From positions 204,913-268,912 of the forward strand of contig NZ_BDCH01000015.1 of assembly GCF_001613405.1 (NCBI RefSeq): a stretch of 64,000 nt of DNA. Reading direction: 5' to 3'. The position numbers and the translations under genes are program-made. Positions 39,412 through 49,053 of this stretch are shown piece by piece. The stretch's first letter is position 1. Each line of letters begins with the position of its first letter. The notes below the pieces were generated by a model. That model searched no databases. It saw only the letters and a list, made by a program, of their open reading frames with translations, and was not told where the DNA came from. The DNA comes from Nocardia crassostreae (lineage in GTDB: Bacteria; Actinomycetota; Actinomycetes; Mycobacteriales; Mycobacteriaceae).

Positions 39412-41103
39412 TTACTGTCGCCCGAGCGGGACGGCCCTCGTCACACGTGCCCGCCGCTGAATCGCCGCCGCCACAGCGGCAGCCGCGGCAAGAATACACA
39501 AGACGGCTTCGGGCGCGGGGCCTATCCGTGTCGCGAGTGTCGTATCCGTCCGCAGCGGCAACTGCGCGACCAGGGCCGCCGGAACAAACTGTTCAGTCTG
39601 TTGTTGAATGACGCCGTCGGCGGTGATGATGGCGCTCACGCCGGTGGTCACCGAGACCACCACGGCGCGGCCGTGCTCCACCGCGCGCACCCGCGACATG
39701 GCCAGCTGCTGGAAGGTCATCTCCGAATCGCCGAAGGTGGCGTTATTGGAGGGGACGGTGAGAATCTGCGCGCCCGCGCGCAGGGCGTCCTCGAAGGCGC
39801 GGTCGAAGGCCACCTCGTAACAGGTGGCGACGCCGATCGGCACCGCCGCCCCGCCGGTGGCGGGCTGGACGTGCACCACGCCGTCGTCATTGCCGGGGAC
39901 GAAATAACCTGCCCGGTCGGCGTATTCGGAGAACAGCCGGAAGAACGAACGCATCGGCAGATATTCGGCGAAGGGCTGGATGATCTTCTTGTCGTGCCGC
40001 TCCCCCGGCCCGTCCGCGCCGTTCCACACGATGACGGAGTTGGTGGTGGTGCGATCGTCGTTGACGAGCACGGCCCCGACCAGGATGGGCGCCTTGATGT
40101 CTCGGGACGCCTTGGTGATGAGCGCGGCGGCGTCGGAGTTGCGCAGCGGATCGATATCGGAGGAATTCTCCGGCCAGATGACCACATCCGGCTGCGGGGC
40201 CCGCCCGGCCGCGACCTCGGCGGCCAGTTCCTCGGTGCGCTTGACGTGATTGTCGAGAACCGCGCGGCGCTGGGCATTGAAGTCCAATCCCAGGCGCGGC
40301 ACGCTGCCCTGGATCGCGGCGACCGTGATCGGCCGGTTGCCGTCCTCCGGGCCGGGCAGCGCGGTCCGGAGGATCACTCCGGTGAGGGGAACTATAGCCA
40401 CAAGCATTGCCGCAGCAACAATCCGGTACCACGATGTGAGATGTCGCGCTTCCGATCTGGGGGTTTCCCTCCGCAAGATCGCCAGCAACCACACCGCGAG
40501 CGCGGCCAGCCCGGTCCCGGTCAGCGCCACCACGAAACTCACCAGGGGCGCTCCCCCCAGCATGGCGTAGGGCAGATACCAACCGTCCGACTGTCCGAAA
40601 GCCAGCTTCCCCCAAGGGAATCCCCCGAACGGAAAGCTCGCCCGGATCCACTCGGTCAGCGACCAGCACGCCGCCACCCACAGTGGCCATCCGGGCAGTC
40701 CGCTCACCAGCCGCGCCAGCCCCCCGAAAATCCCGACATACACCGCACAAACGGCCGACAAAGCCAGCCACGGCACCGACCCCACATAAATGCCCGTCCA
40801 CGGCAGCAAAGGCAGAAAGAACCCCAGCCCCGCGATAATTCCGTACCCGAATCCCCCACGCACCCGCCCACTTCCACGCACCACGAGCGTGAGAATCGCA
40901 ATCCCGACCGGTGCGAGAAACCACAGTGTCCGCGGCGGAAAACTCGCGAACAACAACAGCCCCGCGACAACCGCCGCCAGCAGACGCGCGACCACCGGAT
41001 GCCCGGCCACCCGGTCCCGCAGGGTCACGGGAGCGGAGTTCTCGGTCGGGGAATCCAACGATGTTGCGGGAGCGGGGTTTTCGGGTAGGGGCTCAGGCTT
41101 CAT
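39412..41103 (-). CDS. lnt: Apolipoprotein N-acyltransferase
   Basis: A 563-residue Lnt. The N-terminal half has six or more helices (LLAAVVAGLLLFASFPPR, FGYGIIAGLGFFLPLLPW, FPFGGFPWGKLAFGQ). The nitrilase-like C-terminal domain carries the catalytic triad: Glu in IWPENSSD near residue 313, Lys in HDKKIIQPFAEY near 370 and Cys in GVATCYEVAFD near 426. A last helix follows. Lnt adds the third acyl chain to lipoproteins at the outer face of the membrane. The ATG at 41103 overlaps the end of the amidohydrolase gene; a GTG at 41118 is an alternative. The N-terminal 30 residues are Pro-rich and disordered. Confidence 0.93.
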   Translation of the reverse strand: MKPEPLPENPAPATSLDSPTENSAPVTLRDRVAGHPVVARLLAAVVAGLLLFASFPPRTLWFLAPVGIAILTLVVRGSGRVRGGFGYGIIAGLGFFLPLLPWTGIYVGSVPWLALSAVCAVYVGIFGGLARLVSGLPGWPLWVAACWSLTEWIRASFPFGGFPWGKLAFGQSDGWYLPYAMLGGAPLVSFVVALTGTGLAALAVWLLAILRRETPRSEARHLTSWYRIVAAAMLVAIVPLTGVILRTALPGPEDGNRPITVAAIQGSVPRLGLDFNAQRRAVLDNHVKRTEELAAEVAAGRAPQPDVVIWPENSSDIDPLRNSDAAALITKASRDIKAPILVGAVLVNDDRTTTNSVIVWNGADGPGERHDKKIIQPFAEYLPMRSFFRLFSEYADRAGYFVPGNDDGVVHVQPATGGAAVPIGVATCYEVAFDRAFEDALRAGAQILTVPSNNATFGDSEMTFQQLAMSRVRAVEHGRAVVVSVTTGVSAIITADGVIQQQTEQFVPAALVAQLPLRTDTTLATRIGPAPEAVLCILAAAAAVAAAIQRRARVTRAVPLGRQ

Positions 41104-42688
41104 GGATGGTGGCCCCACGATGCACGGTGCGCAGGCAGCGCGGGAGGGTGGCCTCCGGGGTCAGCGGCGGAAGGCCGGGGAGGCGCGAGCGGGGGTCGGT
41201 GGACCCGCGCTGGACGGTGTCGGCGGCGGCCGCGACGACGAGGGTGTCGGCCTCCCAGACGGCGTAGGTGGCGGGTGCGCCGGGGACGAGGGTGCCGGTC
41301 ACACCGTCGCGCAGCCCGCCCGCGCGCCAGGCGCCACGGGTGGCGGCGGTGAAGGCGGCGCGGGGGGAGATCTGATGGCCCGGGGTGCGATGGTTGGCGG
41401 CGGCGCGCACGGCTTCCCAAGGGTCGAGGGGGGTGACCGGGGCGTCGGAGCCGATGGCCAGGGAGACCCCGGCCGCGGCGAGCGCGGCGAAGGGGTTGAG
41501 AGTGGCGGCGCGGTCGGGGCCCAGGCGGGTGGCGTACATGCCGTCCGAGCCGCCCCAGGTGGCGTCGAAACCGGGTTGGACGCTGGCGATCACGCCCCAT
41601 GCGGCGAGTTTGGCGATCTGGTCGGCATCGACCATTTCGGCGTGTTCGAGGCGGTGGCCGCGGGCGGCGAAGGCCGGACCGCCGACCTCGGCGACGACGC
41701 GTTCGAAGCCGGTGACGACCGCGTCCATGGCGGCGTCGCCGATGACGTGGAAGCCGGTCTGAATGCCCGCTTCGGTGCAGGCGAGGACGTGGGCGGCGAC
41801 GGTGTCGGCATCGATATAGGAATTGCCGGTGGTGTCGCGGTCGGCGTAGGGCGCGCGCAGCCAGGCGGTGCGCGAGCCGATGGAGCCGTCCACGAACAGG
41901 TCGCCGCCGAGGGCGTGCACGCCGAGTTCCTTCACCAGGCCGCGGGCCTCGTCGGCGGTGCGCACCGCCTGACCCCAGTAGGCGCGCACCTCCACGCCGT
42001 GGGAGAACTCCAGCAGCTCACGCACATCGGTCTCGCCGGAGATCTCCGGGCCCGCGCATTCGTGCACGGCGGCAATGCCGTTCGCGGCCGCGTGATCGAG
42101 AGCGGCCTGCCGCGCCCGCTCCCGCTGGGTGAAATCCAAGGCCCCCAGGGCCGCCGCCCGCACCCGGTGATGCGCCTCGGCCCGCACCGGTTCGCCGCGC
42201 GTGAAGCCGTGTGCCGCCGTGATTCCCGGCACGGCGTCCAGCAGAGGGGTGGACACCACCGCCGAATGCGCGTCCACGCGAGCCAGATACACAATCCGCC
42301 CGGGCGCGGCGGCATCGATCTCCGCGAGCGTCGGCGAGCGTCCCTCCGGCCAGGCGGTCTCGTCCCAGCCGTCGCCCAGAATCGCGCCGTCCGGCTGCTT
42401 CGCCGCGTGCGCGCGCAGCATCTCCAGGCACTCCCCCAGTGAACGAGCCTGCGCCAGATCGAGTCCGGTGAGTTTCAACCCCAGCGCGGTGACGTGCACG
42501 TGCGGATCCACGAAGGCCGGTGCGACGAAGGCCCCGTTCAAGTCGATGACTTCCGCGTCCGGATGCAGTGCCCGTCCCGGTCGCTCCAACCCGACCCACA
42601 CCACGGTCCCGTCGGTCACCGCCATGGCAGTGGCATCGGGGTTACTCGAACTGTAGATACGGCCGCCGACCAGCAACTGGGTACTCAC
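41093..42688 (-). CDS. YtcJ-like amidohydrolase (Amidohydro_3)
   Basis: A 531-residue metal-dependent hydrolase. The first ligand pair is in FVDPHVHVTALGL (HxH). Further metal or catalytic residues are in FHVIGDAAMD and HRLEHAEMV, and Asp in AIGSDAPVTPLDPW. This matches the YtcJ/Amidohydro_3 group, which hydrolyses amides or related C-N bonds; the natural substrate is usually unknown. The GTG at 42688 is chosen because the family begins with LLVGGRIYS right after it. The 3' end overlaps lnt by 11 nt. It is divergent from the Drr-type transporter. Confidence 0.88.
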   Translation of the reverse strand: MSTQLLVGGRIYSSSNPDATAMAVTDGTVVWVGLERPGRALHPDAEVIDLNGAFVAPAFVDPHVHVTALGLKLTGLDLAQARSLGECLEMLRAHAAKQPDGAILGDGWDETAWPEGRSPTLAEIDAAAPGRIVYLARVDAHSAVVSTPLLDAVPGITAAHGFTRGEPVRAEAHHRVRAAALGALDFTQRERARQAALDHAAANGIAAVHECAGPEISGETDVRELLEFSHGVEVRAYWGQAVRTADEARGLVKELGVHALGGDLFVDGSIGSRTAWLRAPYADRDTTGNSYIDADTVAAHVLACTEAGIQTGFHVIGDAAMDAVVTGFERVVAEVGGPAFAARGHRLEHAEMVDADQIAKLAAWGVIASVQPGFDATWGGSDGMYATRLGPDRAATLNPFAALAAAGVSLAIGSDAPVTPLDPWEAVRAAANHRTPGHQISPRAAFTAATRGAWRAGGLRDGVTGTLVPGAPATYAVWEADTLVVAAAADTVQRGSTDPRSRLPGLPPLTPEATLPRCLRTVHRGATIHEA

Positions 42689-42742
42689 GGCAACCCAGTC
42701 TGCCTGACGGCACTCTCCGGGACACATTCACACTGGCGAGAG

Positions 42743-42792
42743 AACTCTGTACTTTGTACTCTAATTGCCATTGGCGTACAGAGTACAGAGTT
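42743..42792. promoter_or_regulatory. Large operator-like inverted repeat ahead of the Drr-type transporter
   Basis: Arms 42743-42759 and 42776-42792 are 17-bp inverted repeats with one mismatch, 16 bp apart. Each arm carries two TGTAC (or GTACA) units, so the element has four half-sites. It lies 12 bp before the ATPase start codon at 42804 and between divergent genes. No regulator gene lies beside it, so a distant TetR, MarR or PadR-type protein may act here. Confidence 0.7.
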
Positions 42793-42803
42793 TGGAGTCG
42801 GGG

Positions 42804-43761
42804 ATGACCAGCGTGATCAGGTGCGAGCAGGTGCGGAAGCGGTACGGCGAGACCGCGGCCTTGGACGGGTTCGACCTCGAGGTTCCCGAGGGGATGGTGT
42901 ACGGGCTGCTGGGCCCGAACGGGGCGGGGAAGACCACGGCCGTGCGGGTACTCGCGACGCTGGCGCGGCCGGATTCCGGGCGGGTGGAAGTGGCCGGGTT
43001 CGACGCGATCACCGAGGCCGCGCGGGTGCGGGGGCGGATCGGGCTGGTGGGGCAGCACGCGGCATTGGACGAGGTGCTGTCGGGACGGCAGAACCTGGAG
43101 ATGTTCGGACGGCCGCGTCACCTCGGGGCCGCGGGGGCGGGCCGGGGAACTCCTGGACTGGTTCGGGCTGGCCGATACCGGGGACAAGCCCGTGAAGCAG
43201 TACTCCGGCGGCATGCGGCGGCGGCTCGACCTGGCGGCGAGTTTCCTTGTGGCTCCTGCGGTTCTGTTCCTGGACGAGCCGACGACCGGGCTGGATCCGC
43301 ACAATCGCAATCAGGTGTGGCAGGCGGTGCGCAATCTCGTCGCCACGGGCACGACGGTGCTGCTGACCACGCAATATCTGGAGGAGGCCGATCAGCTCGC
43401 GGCGCGGATCTCGGTCATGAACCACGGGCGGGTGATCGCGACGGGCAGTCCGGCACAACTGAAATCGCGGATGGGCGGGGACCGCATCGACCTCGTGACC
43501 CACGATGCCGCCGATCTGGGCGCGGCCACTTCCCTACTGCGCGAACACCTTCGCGGCGAGCCGGTGGTCGATCTCGCGGCCCGGCGGGTCAGCGCGGCGG
43601 TCGACGATCCGGTGACCGCGCTGGCCGATATCGCCTACGCGCTGCGGGATGCCCGGATTCCCGTCGAGGACATCGCCTTGCGCAGACCGACGCTCGACGA
43701 GGTCTTCCTGCATCTGACCGGCGCATCGACCGAGACCATTGCCGAGGAGGCCCACGCATGA
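42804..43761 (+). pseudogene. DrrA-like ABC ATPase, frameshifted in the middle
   Basis: The N-terminal part (42804 to about 43143) has Walker [14 protein letters not shown] and Q-loop GQHAALDEVLSG, RQNLEMFGR. The C-terminal part reads in another frame from about 43144: ELLDWFGLADTGDKPVKQ, signature YSGGMRRRLDLA, Walker [24 protein letters not shown] and the DrrA tail LRRPTLDEVFLHLTG. The join is in a GC-rich stretch ending GGGG (43144-43147) and is about 8 nt shorter than usual for the family, so a small deletion fits better than a single-base slip. GGAG lies 6 nt before the ATG. The stop overlaps the permease start. Confidence 0.85.
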
Positions 43762-44597
43762 TCGCCACCGCCACCATCGATTCCGCAGTACCGTCCCGCT
43801 CGCGCCGCGCAGCGTGGGCCGCCTACGACGCGCTCACCATCGCGGGACGCGAGTTCGCGCACTGGCGGCGGCAACCGGGCGTCGTCATCGCCAACACGCT
43901 GCTCTTCCCGATCATGATCGTGCTCATGTTCGGGTATCTGCTCGGCGGCGCCATGACGGTCCCCGGCGGCGGTGATTACCGAGAGTTCCTGCTGCCCGGC
44001 ATGTTCGCCATGACCATGGTCTTCGGCATCGGCACCACCATGGTCGCGGTGAGCTCCGATGCCGCCCGCGGCATTACCGACCGCTTCCGCTCCATGCCGA
44101 TGGCCGCATCGGCGGTCCTGGCGGGCCGGGCCATCGCCGATATGCTCACCGCCGCCATCACATTGCTCGTGCTCATCGGCTGCGGCCTGGCCGTCGGCTG
44201 GCAGCCGCACCGCGGCTCGGGACCGGCCCTCGCGGCGGTGGGCCTGCTCCTACTGCTCCGCTTCGCCTTCCTGTGGATCGGCGTCTACCTCGGCCTGCTC
44301 ACCTATTCGAACCCCGAAGCGGTCACCGCCGTGCGCACCTTCGAATTTCCGCTCGGCTTCCTCGCCAACCCGTTCGTCGCCACCGCCACCATGCCGCTCT
44401 GGCTCGGCGCCATCGCGGCCTGGAATCGTTTGTCGGCCACGGTCACCGCCACCCGCGAACTGTTCGGCAACCCCACCGGCGAGGACCCGTCCTGGATCGC
44501 CGAGCACGCACTGCTCATGGCCGTCGTCTGGCCCCTGCTGCTGATCGCGATCTTCCTGCCGCTGTCCGTGCACCGCTACCGCCGCCTCGCCGACTAG
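43758..44597 (+). CDS. DrrB-like ABC-2 permease
   Basis: A 279-residue permease with six helices: ALTIAGREFAHWRRQPGVVI leads into the first, then LFPIMIVLMFGYLLGGAMTV and GDYREFLLPGMFAMTM, all typical of the DrrB group. RGITDRFRSMPMAASAVLAG is the conserved cytoplasmic loop and RELFGNPTG the C-terminal motif. The ATG at 43758 overlaps the ATPase stop codon. It ends with TAG ahead of a strong hairpin. The exported compound is unknown; the frameshift in the partner ATPase may leave it without a motor. Confidence 0.9.
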   Translation: MIATATIDSAVPSRSRRAAWAAYDALTIAGREFAHWRRQPGVVIANTLLFPIMIVLMFGYLLGGAMTVPGGGDYREFLLPGMFAMTMVFGIGTTMVAVSSDAARGITDRFRSMPMAASAVLAGRAIADMLTAAITLLVLIGCGLAVGWQPHRGSGPALAAVGLLLLLRFAFLWIGVYLGLLTYSNPEAVTAVRTFEFPLGFLANPFVATATMPLWLGAIAAWNRLSATVTATRELFGNPTGEDPSWIAEHALLMAVVWPLLLIAIFLPLSVHRYRRLAD

Positions 44598-44602
44598 CCG
44601 AA

Positions 44603-44645
44603 CGCCGAGGGACCGGGCACCTGCGCGGTGCCCGGCCCCTCGGCG
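44603..44645. terminator. Bidirectional terminator between drrB-like and fxsA
   Basis: A 19-bp stem with one mismatch and a 5-nt loop (44603-44621 with 44627-44645) lies between two convergent genes. It can terminate both transcripts; there is no T-run on either side. Confidence 0.8.
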
Positions 44646-44666
44646 TCGAAAGAACTTACGCCGGAA

Positions 44667-45161
44667 TCACTTCGGGTCGATCATGCGATGGGCGGTGCCC
44701 TGGCCGTCGTCGTAGTACTCCGTCACGACGGTGGCGTCGATGATGTCGCCGTCCGGGTCGATGACGGCAGTGCGGGCGCCGAAGGGGCCCACGGCGGTAG
44801 CCACGCGGTTGAGGCGGCGGGCCGCGAAGGCGGCGACGGCCGGGCGCAGCAGGAAGCGGGTGGGCGGAGCCAGGGCCAGCAGGCCCAGGGACGAGGTGAG
44901 CAGGCCCGGGACGAACATGAGGACCGCGCCGATGGTCACCAACGCGCCGTCGGCGACGTCGGTGGTCGGTTCGATCTCGCCGCGGGCCGCCTTGCGGAAG
45001 CCTTCGAAGACGCGACGACCCTGCGACCGCACCAGCATCAGTCCGGCGGCCGAGCCCGCGATGAGCAGCAGAATGGTCGGGAAGACGCCGATCACATTGC
45101 CGACCAGCACCAGGGTGGCGATTTCCGCGACGAAGTAGGCGACGAACAACAGGGCAGGCAT
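44667..45161 (-). CDS. fxsA: FxsA-family membrane protein
   Basis: A 164-residue protein with the FxsA layout: LLFVAYFVAEIATLVLVGNV, then GVFPTILLLIAGSAAGLMLVR, QGRRVFEGFRKAARGEIEP and TIGAVLMFVPGLLTSSLGLL before a soluble tail. FxsA was first seen as a suppressor of F exclusion of phage T7 in E. coli; its function in actinobacteria is unknown. The tail IDPDGDIIDATVVTEYYDD is acidic. It lies 83 bp downstream of the NarL-type response regulator on the same strand. Confidence 0.92.
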   Translation of the reverse strand: MPALLFVAYFVAEIATLVLVGNVIGVFPTILLLIAGSAAGLMLVRSQGRRVFEGFRKAARGEIEPTTDVADGALVTIGAVLMFVPGLLTSSLGLLALAPPTRFLLRPAVAAFAARRLNRVATAVGPFGARTAVIDPDGDIIDATVVTEYYDDGQGTAHRMIDPK

Positions 45162-45244
45162 TACACGATCCTTTCGATCGATCTACCTGGGTAACGCCGC
45201 GGGCGGCGGAATTTCTCCCGGATGCGGGATCTCTCACACAAAAC

Positions 45245-45907
45245 TCAGGCGCTGCCGGGGCGGACCAGGCCGGTTTCGTAGGCCAGGACCACGGCTTGCA
45301 CCCGGTCGCGCAGACCCAGTTTGGTGAGGACGCGGCCCACGTGGGTTTTGACCGTCGCCTCGGACAGGTACAGCTCGCCCGCGATCTCGGCATTGGATCG
45401 GCCCGCCGCAATGTGGTCGAGGACCTCGCGTTCGCGGGCGGTGAGGACCTCCAGCACCGACGGATCGCGGCCCTCGGCGGGATCGTCGGCAATGAGGCGA
45501 GCGAGCAGGCGCTTGGTGACCTTCGGGGAGACCACGGCATCACCGGCGGCGACGCTGCGGATAGCGGAGATGAGGTCTTCGGGCGGGGTGTCCTTGAGCA
45601 GGAACCCACTCGCGCCCGCGCGCAGCGCGCCCAGGGCGTGTTCGTCGAGGTCGAAGGTGGTCATGACGAGAACGCGGCTGCCGCAACCGGATTCGATAAT
45701 GGCCGCGGTGGCGGTGACGCCGTCGGTGACGGGCATGCGGACATCCATGAGGACCACATCGGGCCGCAGTTCGGTGGTACGGGTAATGGCGGTGGCGCCA
45801 TTGTCGGCCTCGCCGATCACCTCGATGTCCGGATGCGCGCCGAGCACCATCTTCAATCCGGCGCGCATGAGTTCCTGGTCGTCGACTACGAGAACGGTGA
45901 TCGGCAC
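45245..45907 (-). CDS. NarL/LuxR-family response regulator
   Basis: A 220-residue regulator. Receiver: [12 protein letters not shown], phospho-Asp in [13 protein letters not shown], Thr in VMTTFDLDE and Lys in [12 protein letters not shown]-terminal Lux[24 protein letters not shown] followed by [16 protein letters not shown]. It should be phosphorylated by the kinase encoded 31 bp upstream. A GTG at 45916 is an equally possible start, adding three residues. Such pairs often answer cell-envelope stress in actinobacteria; the actual signal is not visible. Confidence 0.93.
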   Translation of the reverse strand: MPITVLVVDDQELMRAGLKMVLGAHPDIEVIGEADNGATAITRTTELRPDVVLMDVRMPVTDGVTATAAIIESGCGSRVLVMTTFDLDEHALGALRAGASGFLLKDTPPEDLISAIRSVAAGDAVVSPKVTKRLLARLIADDPAEGRDPSVLEVLTAREREVLDHIAAGRSNAEIAGELYLSEATVKTHVGRVLTKLGLRDRVQAVVLAYETGLVRPGSA

Positions 45908-45938
45908 AGCCCACACCCTATCGGCCCGCGTCCAGTGG

Positions 45939-47129
45939 TTATTCGTCGGGAATTCGCTGCAACGGGATGGTGGCGCGCACCGACCAGCCGCCCTCGGGGC
46001 GGCGGCCGGTGGTCAGGGTGCCGCCCAGCACCGCCATGCGCTCGCGCATGCCGACCAGGCCGAGACCACTGCCGGGGATACGGCTGCCCGGACCGGCGGG
46101 CACGGCGGGGAGATGCGCACCGGCTGCGCCGGAATCCACGACCTCGATGAGAATGTCCGCATCCCGGCGGGCGACACGCACTTCGGCGCGCGGGTCGGGA
46201 CCGGCGTGGCGCAGGGTGTTGGTGAGCGACTCCTGCACGATGCGGTGAATGCCGAGACTGACTTCGGGTGTGACGGCATCGATTTCGCCGCTGAGTTCGA
46301 GCGACACCTGCAATCCGGCGCTGCGCATCATGTCGATCAGCTTGGCGATGCCCGCGGTGCCGTGCTGCGGCAGCTCCTCGGGTGCGTGTTCGCTGCGCAG
46401 CAGCTCGACGGTGCGGCACAGCTCGCGCAGCGCTTCGCGGCCGGTGCCCGCAATGGTGGTCATGGCCTTCTCGGCGGTATCGGGATCGTGCCGCAGCGCG
46501 TACCGCGCCCCGTCGGCCTGCACGATGATGACGCTCACCGCGTGCGCGACCACATCGTGCAGTTCGCGCGCGATGCGGGTGCGTTCGGCGGCGACGGCGT
46601 CATGGGCGCTGCGTTCCCGGTCGTAGTCGGCGACCGCCAGTCGCGCCGCCACCTCGGTGTCGTAGGCGTGCCGCGCGCCGATGAACTCGGCCAGCGTCCA
46701 GCACAGCGCGTAGTACAGTACGGTGAAGGCGATGTCGTTGCCGTCGGGCGTACCGACCAGCCACCGCGCCAGCACCCCGTCGATGAACAGCGCGCCCAAA
46801 TAGATGAGCCCTTCGCGCCGCCCCACATAGGCGACCAGGGTGTAGAGCATGATCCCCAGCCCCAGCAGCGCCGGATGCACCGATTCGTCGAAGAACCCCC
46901 AGTGCACGACGGTCGCGGCCGTGGAGATGAGGAACAGCGCCAGCGCGGCGGCCCGGGGATAGGTGCGCCGGAAGATGATCGGCATCGGCAGCAGAATGCT
47001 GAACACCAGATAGGTGATCTTCGACTTGCTTTCGCCCATGGCGAGCACATCGACGGCGAACAAGGCCAGCGCCAGCATCGAATCGGAGACCAGCGGCCTG
47101 TCCCGCAGCCACAAACTGAACCGGCGCAC
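45939..47129 (-). CDS. NarL-type sensor histidine kinase (HisKA_3)
   Basis: A 396-residue kinase. The N-terminal half is a membrane domain of six or so helices with little extracytoplasmic sequence. The dimerisation domain has [20 protein letters not shown] with the acceptor His, and the ATPase domain has [13 protein letters not shown] and [18 protein letters not shown]. It forms an operon with the response regulator and possibly fxsA. The GTG at 47129 is the earliest start before the first helix. It is divergent from the TSUP permease. Confidence 0.92.
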   Translation of the reverse strand: MRRFSLWLRDRPLVSDSMLALALFAVDVLAMGESKSKITYLVFSILLPMPIIFRRTYPRAAALALFLISTAATVVHWGFFDESVHPALLGLGIMLYTLVAYVGRREGLIYLGALFIDGVLARWLVGTPDGNDIAFTVLYYALCWTLAEFIGARHAYDTEVAARLAVADYDRERSAHDAVAAERTRIARELHDVVAHAVSVIIVQADGARYALRHDPDTAEKAMTTIAGTGREALRELCRTVELLRSEHAPEELPQHGTAGIAKLIDMMRSAGLQVSLELSGEIDAVTPEVSLGIHRIVQESLTNTLRHAGPDPRAEVRVARRDADILIEVVDSGAAGAHLPAVPAGPGSRIPGSGLGLVGMRERMAVLGGTLTTGRRPEGGWSVRATIPLQRIPDE

Positions 47130-47216
47130 ACGACCACCCTAATCACGCAATCGCGGTGCGGGCGCGAGGACCTCACCACCGAGTTGCTCCGGGTGTGCGC
47201 GGTCTGGTTGGGTCGC

Positions 47217-47987
47217 GTGGTGGGCGTTGCGGACTGGGCGGTGTTGTTGACGGCGGCGACGGCGGCCGGGTGGGTCGATGCGGTGGTCGGCGGGGGCGGG
47301 TTGATCATTCTGCCGACCTTGTTCGTGGTGTTGCCGGGAGTCGCGCCCGCGACGGCGCTGGGGACCAACAAGCTGGCGGCGTTCTCGGGGACGAGTGCGG
47401 CCGTGATGACATTCGCGCGCAAGGTGCCGATGCGGTGGAAGGCGTTACTGCCCGCCGCGCTGATCGCGGCGGTGGTTGCCGGGTGCGGGTCGGCGGCGGT
47501 ATCGCTCATCGATCGCGAGTTGTTCATTCCGATCGTCATGGTGGTGCTGGTCGGGGTGGCGATCTTCGTGACCATGCGGCCCGCCATCGGGGTCACCATG
47601 GCCACGCATCCGCCGACGCGACGCAAGACGATCTATGTGATCGGTATTGCGGCCGGGGTCATCGGCCTGTACGACGGGCTGTTGGGGCCGGGGACCGGCA
47701 CCTTTCTCATCATTACCTTCGCGACCCTGCTGGGCACCGAGTTCGTGCGGGCGGCAGCCATGGCCAAGGTGATCAACTGCGGATCCAATCTCGGATCGCT
47801 GATCTTCCTCGGTGCGACCGGGCATGTGCTGTGGGCGCTCGGCCTGGCCATGGCGGTGGCCAATATCGCCGGATCCATTGTGGGTTCGCGCATGGCGCTG
47901 GCGCGCGGCGCCGGATTCGTGCGCATCGTGCTGCTGGTCGTGGTGGTGGCCATGGTGATCCGGTTGGGCTGGCAGCAGTTCGGCTAG
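47217..47987 (+). CDS. TSUP/TauE-SafE family permease
   Basis: About 256 residues with seven or eight helices. The signature is at the N-terminus, GWVDAVVGGGGLIILPTLF, followed by TALGTNKLAAFSGTSAA and a second-half counterpart YDGLLGPGTGTFLIITF. The family exports or imports sulfite, organosulfonates or other anions. The start is uncertain: GTG at 47193, TTG at 47208, GTG at 47217 and GTG at 47220 are all in frame; 47217 gives the usual family length. It ends with TAG, 17 bp before the end of the convergent TetR gene. Confidence 0.88.
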   Translation: MVGVADWAVLLTAATAAGWVDAVVGGGGLIILPTLFVVLPGVAPATALGTNKLAAFSGTSAAVMTFARKVPMRWKALLPAALIAAVVAGCGSAAVSLIDRELFIPIVMVVLVGVAIFVTMRPAIGVTMATHPPTRRKTIYVIGIAAGVIGLYDGLLGPGTGTFLIITFATLLGTEFVRAAAMAKVINCGSNLGSLIFLGATGHVLWALGLAMAVANIAGSIVGSRMALARGAGFVRIVLLVVVVAMVIRLGWQQFG

Positions 47988-48004
47988 ACCGGCCGCGAAT
48001 CCGG

Positions 48005-48934
48005 TTACACCAGGGCGTCTTCGGGCCTGCCTAGCTCGTGGTCGGTCTCCCGGTGCCGGTGCTGGGGCTGTTCCGCGGTCGACAGATGGTGGATCTGAAT
48101 CGGGCGAATGCTCTCGCCGCCCATGCGCCGGGACAGTTCGGCGGCGGGACGGTTGAGCAGTTCGGTGGCGGGACGGCCCGGCAGCTCGGCGGGACGGCGC
48201 GCCTCGAGGGCGGCCTCGCGGGCCGCGTCCACGCTCGGCCGCGGCTGCGAAAGCCACGGCGCCAGTACCTTGTTGGTCGTCTCCTGGATGCGGCGCTGCA
48301 ACGTTGCCGGATCCTCGACGCACTTGGGGTCCTGGAACAGCACGGTCAGCGCACCCGATACCGCGCCGACGACAGCACCCACCAGGGCGGCCGAACCGAC
48401 CTCGTCGAGTTCCTCGGGAAAGGCCACGCGCAACTGCTTGGCGATCTCCTGCTGCGCGGCCAGCTGGGCGTGCGCGGCGCGTCCCCTCACCGCGGGCACG
48501 GTGCGCGACACCTGCGCGCGCACCACGGCGATCCGCGCGGCCAGGGTGTCGCCCAGATGATCTCCGGGATTGTCGCCCGCGGCGCGCAGCGCCCGCAGCA
48601 GCACCTCCACCGGGCGCTCCCCCGGGCGGCGCGAGTCGATGGCGCGCACCGCCGAGGTCACCCGCTCGTCCGGTTCCGGAAACAGCAGTTCCTCTTTGGA
48701 GGCGAAGTAGTTGAAGAACGTTCTGGTGCCGACCTCGGCGGTCGCGGCGATATCGGCGACGGTCGTCGCCTCATAGCCTCGGTCCTCGAACATCTCGACG
48801 GCGGCCTCGAGCAGAGCCCGGCGGGTACGTTCGCGTTTGCGGTCGCGGAGAGCGGATGGCGGCACGCGGGCAGACCCTACGGCGTCCGCCCGGCGAAACG
48901 CGGCATATCCAGCACTTCTCGCGCGCCGTTTCAT
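48005..48934 (-). CDS. TetR-family regulator with a long C-terminal tail
   Basis: About 309 residues from the ATG at 48934; a GTG at 48865 would give a more usual N-terminus (VPPSALRDRKRERTRR). HTH: LLEAAVEMFEDRGYEATTVA then AEVGTRTFFNYFASKEELLF, as in AcrR-like proteins. The ligand domain ends near VLAPWLSQ. The last 80 residues are a Pro/Arg/Leu-rich tail (ELPGRPATELLNRPAAEL) that is unusual for TetR proteins and probably disordered. A palindrome at 48956-48967 upstream may be its own operator. The regulated gene is unknown. Confidence 0.85.
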   Translation of the reverse strand: MKRRARSAGYAAFRRADAVGSARVPPSALRDRKRERTRRALLEAAVEMFEDRGYEATTVADIAATAEVGTRTFFNYFASKEELLFPEPDERVTSAVRAIDSRRPGERPVEVLLRALRAAGDNPGDHLGDTLAARIAVVRAQVSRTVPAVRGRAAHAQLAAQQEIAKQLRVAFPEELDEVGSAALVGAVVGAVSGALTVLFQDPKCVEDPATLQRRIQETTNKVLAPWLSQPRPSVDAAREAALEARRPAELPGRPATELLNRPAAELSRRMGGESIRPIQIHHLSTAEQPQHRHRETDHELGRPEDALV

Positions 48935-48955
48935 GGTGTGCCGGTTCACACTTCG

Positions 48956-48967
48956 TGCAATATTGCA
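48956..48967. promoter_or_regulatory. Palindrome upstream of the TetR gene and tldD
   Basis: TGCAATATTGCA is a perfect 12-bp palindrome, 22 bp upstream of the TetR ATG. A distal ATTGCAC (48979-48985) is the inverse of the GTGCAAT that overlaps it, so there may be two half-site pairs. It lies in the divergent TetR/tldD promoter. Confidence 0.5.
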
Positions 48968-49053
48968 TCGCGTGCGCGATTGCACGGGATGTATTTCACT
49001 CCGCTCGAGTGTGTTCTTGAACCTTCGGTGGATCGCCCCCTAACGTGGAGCGG

